DNA from: Mesostigma viride
Taxonomy: Eukaryota; Streptophyta; Mesostigmatophyceae; Mesostigmatales; Mesostigmataceae
NCBI GenBank assembly: GCA_009746045.1
Contig: RPFO01000188.1
Location: 524,516 to 586,515 of the forward strand
Reading direction: 5' to 3'
DNA: 62,000 nucleotides
A model generated the notes under the pieces. The model saw only the letters and a program-made list of their open reading frames with translations. It made no database searches and was not told the DNA's origin. Below are positions 58,849 to 62,000 of this stretch, in pieces (the first letter of the stretch is position 1; each line of letters begins with the position of its first letter). The translations under genes and the position numbers were made by a program.

Positions 58849-61150
58849 ATGTCAGAGCCTACCCCTCCGGCTGAGAGCTCGCTGCCGTCCCCGCCCCCCC
58901 GGACCCTGAGCTGTATTTCGAGGCCCTTCCGGGCCGCTGGGTGTCGCGGTCCAGTTACCCGGGTGGCGTTGTGCAGCCGGCCCTCCAGGCCCAACATGCG
59001 GGTTTAGTCAGGGCTGCCCTCTTTGGGGTCACGTGGTACGGCCCTTCCCCTGATGAGCCGCACCAGCTTGTTTTGCACGGGTTCGACGATGCCGGGCACT
59101 GTTTGTTAGGGTGTGGTTCCCGCTGTCCGCCTTGGGACAGATAGCTGCGGTTCTCCAGTGCTCCCGAGTGTTCTCCTACCTTTCTACCCCTGTGGGCCGC
59201 ACCTGCCTACGGGAGGTGTTCCCCTGGCTTCCGGCTGAGGGTGATGCTGAGGTAGATGAGAACCCCTGCGACCTTCTACGGGCCGTAGAATTCATGGAGA
59301 TAGCTGATCAGTCGGCGGGATTAGCAGTTGTGGTCCTGCCCCTACGGGCGCCCCAGCCGAGGTACATTATACTCCAGAATATTCAGCCTCGAGCGCTGCG
59401 CCCTCCTCCTCAGCGTCTGCTCCTCCCTCCCGTCCCGTCGTCCCCACGGTCGACCCGGCGTGTTGCAGTGGAGCCTACCCCTCTGGGTTTGCCTGATCCT
59501 CTTTCGGCGACGGTTTCGGCTATGCAGGCTCAGATCCAGTCCCTGACCACGGCGTTCGGGGCCTTCTGGCGGCCCAAGCGCAGACTCCGGCCACGCCAGG
59601 TGGGGTGTCTGTGGTGTCCGCGCCCCCTACCCCTTCGGTTGTTTCGGCACCTGTGGTTTCGCCTGCGCCCCCTACCCCTTCGGTTGCTGCGGCTCCGACA
59701 CCTCCGGTTGCCTCGTGCCTGCGACCGACGTTTCTGCGCGCCGCGAGTCTTCCGCCCCTTCGGCTGTGCCCGCCGTCGCCTCCTCTGGGCCCCCGCTGCG
59801 CCATCGCAGCCAGTGCGGGGTTTCTTCAGCGACACGGGCGATCATCCCAGGCTTTGGGAGGGTGGTCCCCCGCAGAGGATTCCGGTGCCCGACTGGAGCT
59901 TGGATGGCAACCAATCTTATGCCGGACTGCCTGTCCCTACGGGCCCTATTTTCAATATGTGGCCTGAGGGTGCGCCGGCAACGGAGACCGGCGCGCCAGC
60001 TGCGGTGGCGGGTCCGTCACGGCCCTCTCTGGCTTCGGGTCCGGCGCGACCTCCTGTTGTACCAGTGCCACCTGCGTCGGTGTCGGCTCCCGCCCCTGCG
60101 TCGGCCCCTGCTTCGGCCCCTGCCCCTTCGGCCTCGCGGTCTTTGGCGGCGGTTGTTCGGTCCACCGGTCAGGATCCTCGTGCCACCCGCGCTGCCGATT
60201 CCCTCCGGGAGTTGTCCCAGGGTGATCGGGACAGGGCCCCTTCTGTGGTGCATGCGACGCCGGAGTCGCGCGACACGCCCATTCCTGGGTATGGTATGTC
60301 CGCACTCGCCTGCCGACAGTGTGACCTGCCGCGCGCCTCTGCTGAGCTTGCCATCTCTCCCATGTCCTACGGGTTCTCCCAGGTGTGTCGGGCGCCTCGG
60401 GATCGTGGCCTACCCATTGAGACTGATCGGCCTCCTTTCGACATGGTTATTTTAGCTGATCCGGTGTTCCAGGGTGAGATCCTGGTTCGGCGCGTTCTGT
60501 ATCGCTGGGCTAGGCGCCACAACGACTTGGACACCTACGGTGGGTTCCAGTGGGCTTACCCTCCGCCTCTGGGCATTATGGCTTCGGATGCCCTTACGGT
60601 AGAGTTTCCTGCGGTGCCGGGTGCTGCGTACACTACGGTCCTCCAGCCCATCCTTGAGTGGGATGCCCGTCGCCCGGCGCCTATCCCGGGCCAGGGTCTA
60701 GACTCCCGCGGTCACCCTCCTCCTCGGGCCAGCGACTACCTAGAGACATTCGGGTCGCGACAGTGTGTTCGTCGGTGGCGCTCCCGCGAGGTTCGGCACA
60801 TCCGGTTGTGGCCGTCCAACGTGGAGCCCCTGGTGGACCTGTTCTTCCCGACGGGTATGCGCCCTCGGATCCGGTACCATCGCCTCCTCCTGCGGGCCCT
60901 TTGCTTGATCGCGGTAGAGCCTTTCCTTCGCCTCTTTGCCTGTGGCTTTCTGGACTGGGCCCGTGGCCAGGTCGTCCTCACGCAGCATAGGTATTACTGG
61001 GCCTTCCTGGGCCTCTTTCCTGACGGCGTGTGGGCCGATGTTTTCCTCACTGTAGATAGGCATGACAATGTCGAGGATGTGGCCCACTACCAGGCCTACC
61101 TGGAGGTCCTGCTGGCCTCTCGTGGCACTTATCAGACGGATGGCCACTAG
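58849..61150 (+). pseudogene. Large unidentified ORF between pol and the 3' LTR
   Basis: Starts near MSEPTPPAESSLPSPPP at 58849. After early frame changes the long frame 59111-61150 (679 codons) carries most of it. The N-terminal part includes ELYFEALPGRWVSRSSYPGG, GLVRAALFGVTWYGPSPDEP and LRAVEFMEIADQSAGLAVVV. The middle is Pro/Ala/Ser-rich and appears in two frames, so compensating indels are likely at 59580-59820. The C-terminal 250 residues are well ordered: VLYRWARRHNDLDTYGGFQW, RRWRSREVRHIRLWPSNVEP and GFLDWARGQVVLTQHRYYWA. No known domain, signal peptide or clear membrane anchor is recognised. GC-rich codons contrast sharply with pol. It occupies the place of env in retroviruses, but nothing shows it to be an envelope. 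Confidence 0.55.
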
Positions 61151-61507
61151 ATAGAGGGCCTTAGGCCCGACCTGAGGGTGTTGTCCCTCCGGTATATAGA
61201 GTCGCCCTCATATTCTGGCCAGTTGGTTGGCTGTTCTTGGTCCTTAGCGCTGATGTGTTTACTCTGTGTGTCCTGCCCAGTGCCGTCCCCCCCGGCCAGG
61301 ACTCCGTTCCAGGCAGTTAGGGGAACCTCCCACCAGGCTTGGTGCTGGCTAACCCTACACCACCCGGCGTGGTGGTGGAGACCGTGTGAACTATTGGTGC
61401 TTTGTATCTGGGATGGTCTATCGATTGTGTTGGTGTGTGCTGGGTGCATTAGGTTTTTCCTACCCCTTTGGTTTCCTTCTCTCTGCGTAGGGAGGGGCTC
61501 CCTACCT
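61151..61507. other. 3' untranslated part of the LTR element
   Basis: No coding signal between the extra ORF and the polypurine tract. Confidence 0.5.
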
Positions 61508-61522
61508 TTTGTGGGGGGGAGG
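61508..61522 (+). promoter_or_regulatory. Polypurine tract
   Basis: ttttgtgggggggaggtg: a purine run immediately before the LTR start TGTTACG at 61523, where plus-strand DNA synthesis would be primed. It fixes the left edge of the 3' LTR. Confidence 0.7.
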
Positions 61523-62000
61523 TGTTACGTCGCGTAACAATTCGTTGTAGTTACGGACGTAAATTAGGTCCTTGGCCTCGGCTGTTCTTAGGTTACGTGC
61601 AGTTCTAGTTGGGACATGATTGTCCCGTAACAGTACTGTGGTATATTGGGTGCCTTTGGGCGCCGCGCCGCGTACTTTATTAGTGGTCCTTATCCTTTTG
61701 TAGAATGTAGTGGACCGGCGTGCATCTGTGCACCTGCCTGTGTTTCTGTGTCTCGGCAGGCGAGGGCCAGGTCGGCCCGAGCCTGTTGGACCGTTGGTGA
61801 CCATTTATGCACGTTCCACTCCGTGTGTGGTCACTCGGCGTGTGTTAAATGAATTAACACATATAGGCTTGGGTCACGGCAGTGTAGTTGTGTTTCCTTC
61901 CTCTTTTCCTGGAGTAAACGGGTTTGGTTAAATGGCCTATGGCATATTACAGTAGCACATATGTCAATGCATTGAGATCTGGATCGTCTCGTTCGTCTTT
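61523..62000 (+). repeat. 3' long terminal repeat (cut by window end)
   Basis: Matches 47890-48368 with a few substitutions and one indel. The identity continues without a break to the last base of the window, so the right edge is not visible. Confidence 0.8.

Larger units (their letters stand above)
47890..62000 (+). mobile_element. Chromovirus-type Ty3/Gypsy LTR retrotransposon (right LTR cut by window end)
   Basis: Order: LTR, RG-rich leader ORF, hybrid-binding ORF, gag, protease, RT, RNase H, integrase, chromodomain, a large extra ORF, polypurine tract, LTR. RT-RNase H-integrase order and a C-terminal chromodomain define chromoviruses. About 3.4 kb of this span is later insertions (FB1 and two R2). 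Frameshifts in gag, pol and the extra ORF make this copy inactive as read, although the near-identical LTRs imply it is young. No clear primer-binding site was found. Confidence 0.8.

Noticed and set aside
59605-60455. Separate Pro/Ala-rich or Arg-rich proteins in the other frames of the extra ORF
   Set aside because: These are frame shadows of a GC-rich low-complexity region; only local indels need explaining.
58849-61150. Calling the extra ORF an envelope gene
   Set aside because: Position alone is not enough. No signal peptide, cleavage site or membrane anchor is evident.

Overview
This is eukaryotic nuclear DNA. Real exons are short and separated by long GT-AG introns, several eukaryotic transposon classes are present, and no bacterial operon is visible. 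Plant-type leucine-rich repeats (LRRs), a DIRS-like retroelement, chromovirus-type Ty3/Gypsy elements and algal giant-virus genes together suggest a green-lineage alga (chlorophyte or prasinophyte grade). The organism is inferred, not proven.

Layout. 1-2300: GC-rich DNA with broken, unidentified coding pieces. 3525-35789 (+): one very large split gene, open at its 5' end. It has nine intact LRR exons (most 72 nt, all phase-2 symmetric), an LRR C-terminal cap exon at 26328, a long exon at 32348 and another at 34165 that together form a secreted, probably beta-propeller-like domain, and a Cys-rich last exon ending at 35789. A two-exon LRR block (3525-4310) was copied into five tandem units (10162-18870). 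In those copies one exon of each pair has decayed and the other stays intact. The introns hold a complete but broken piggyBac element (5553-8420) nested in an older repeat (R2), two decayed DIRS elements (about 20100-23860 and 27325-28475), a MITE (26869-27160) and several copies of a dispersed repeat (R1).

36270-40252: two convergent, 5'-truncated non-LTR retrotransposons and a third copy reduced to its 3' tail. 40173-47888: a graveyard of giant-virus (NCLDV-type) genes: two major capsid protein pseudogenes (one with a LamG/concanavalin-like insert), a small Cys-motif protein, a MYND-finger gene and an unidentified gene. Retroelement and piggyBac fragments are interleaved with them. 47890-62000: a long chromovirus-type LTR retrotransposon, cut by the window end. 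It has an extra RNase H1-hybrid-binding (viroplasmin-like) ORF before gag, then gag, protease, RT, RNase H, integrase and chromodomain, and a large unidentified GC-rich ORF between pol and the 3' LTR.

The most unusual structures are two palindromic fold-back insertions, 43083-43537 and 48395-49497, each inside coding sequence of a retroelement. Both are built as one solo arm followed by one or more arm'-spacer-arm units. Both start at the inner arm border, end at the hairpin centre, and carry a tRNA T-arm/B-box-like motif in the spacer. In the longer array the spacers alternate in orientation. Their sequences are otherwise unrelated, so they look like two families of one undescribed class of mobile or self-priming element.
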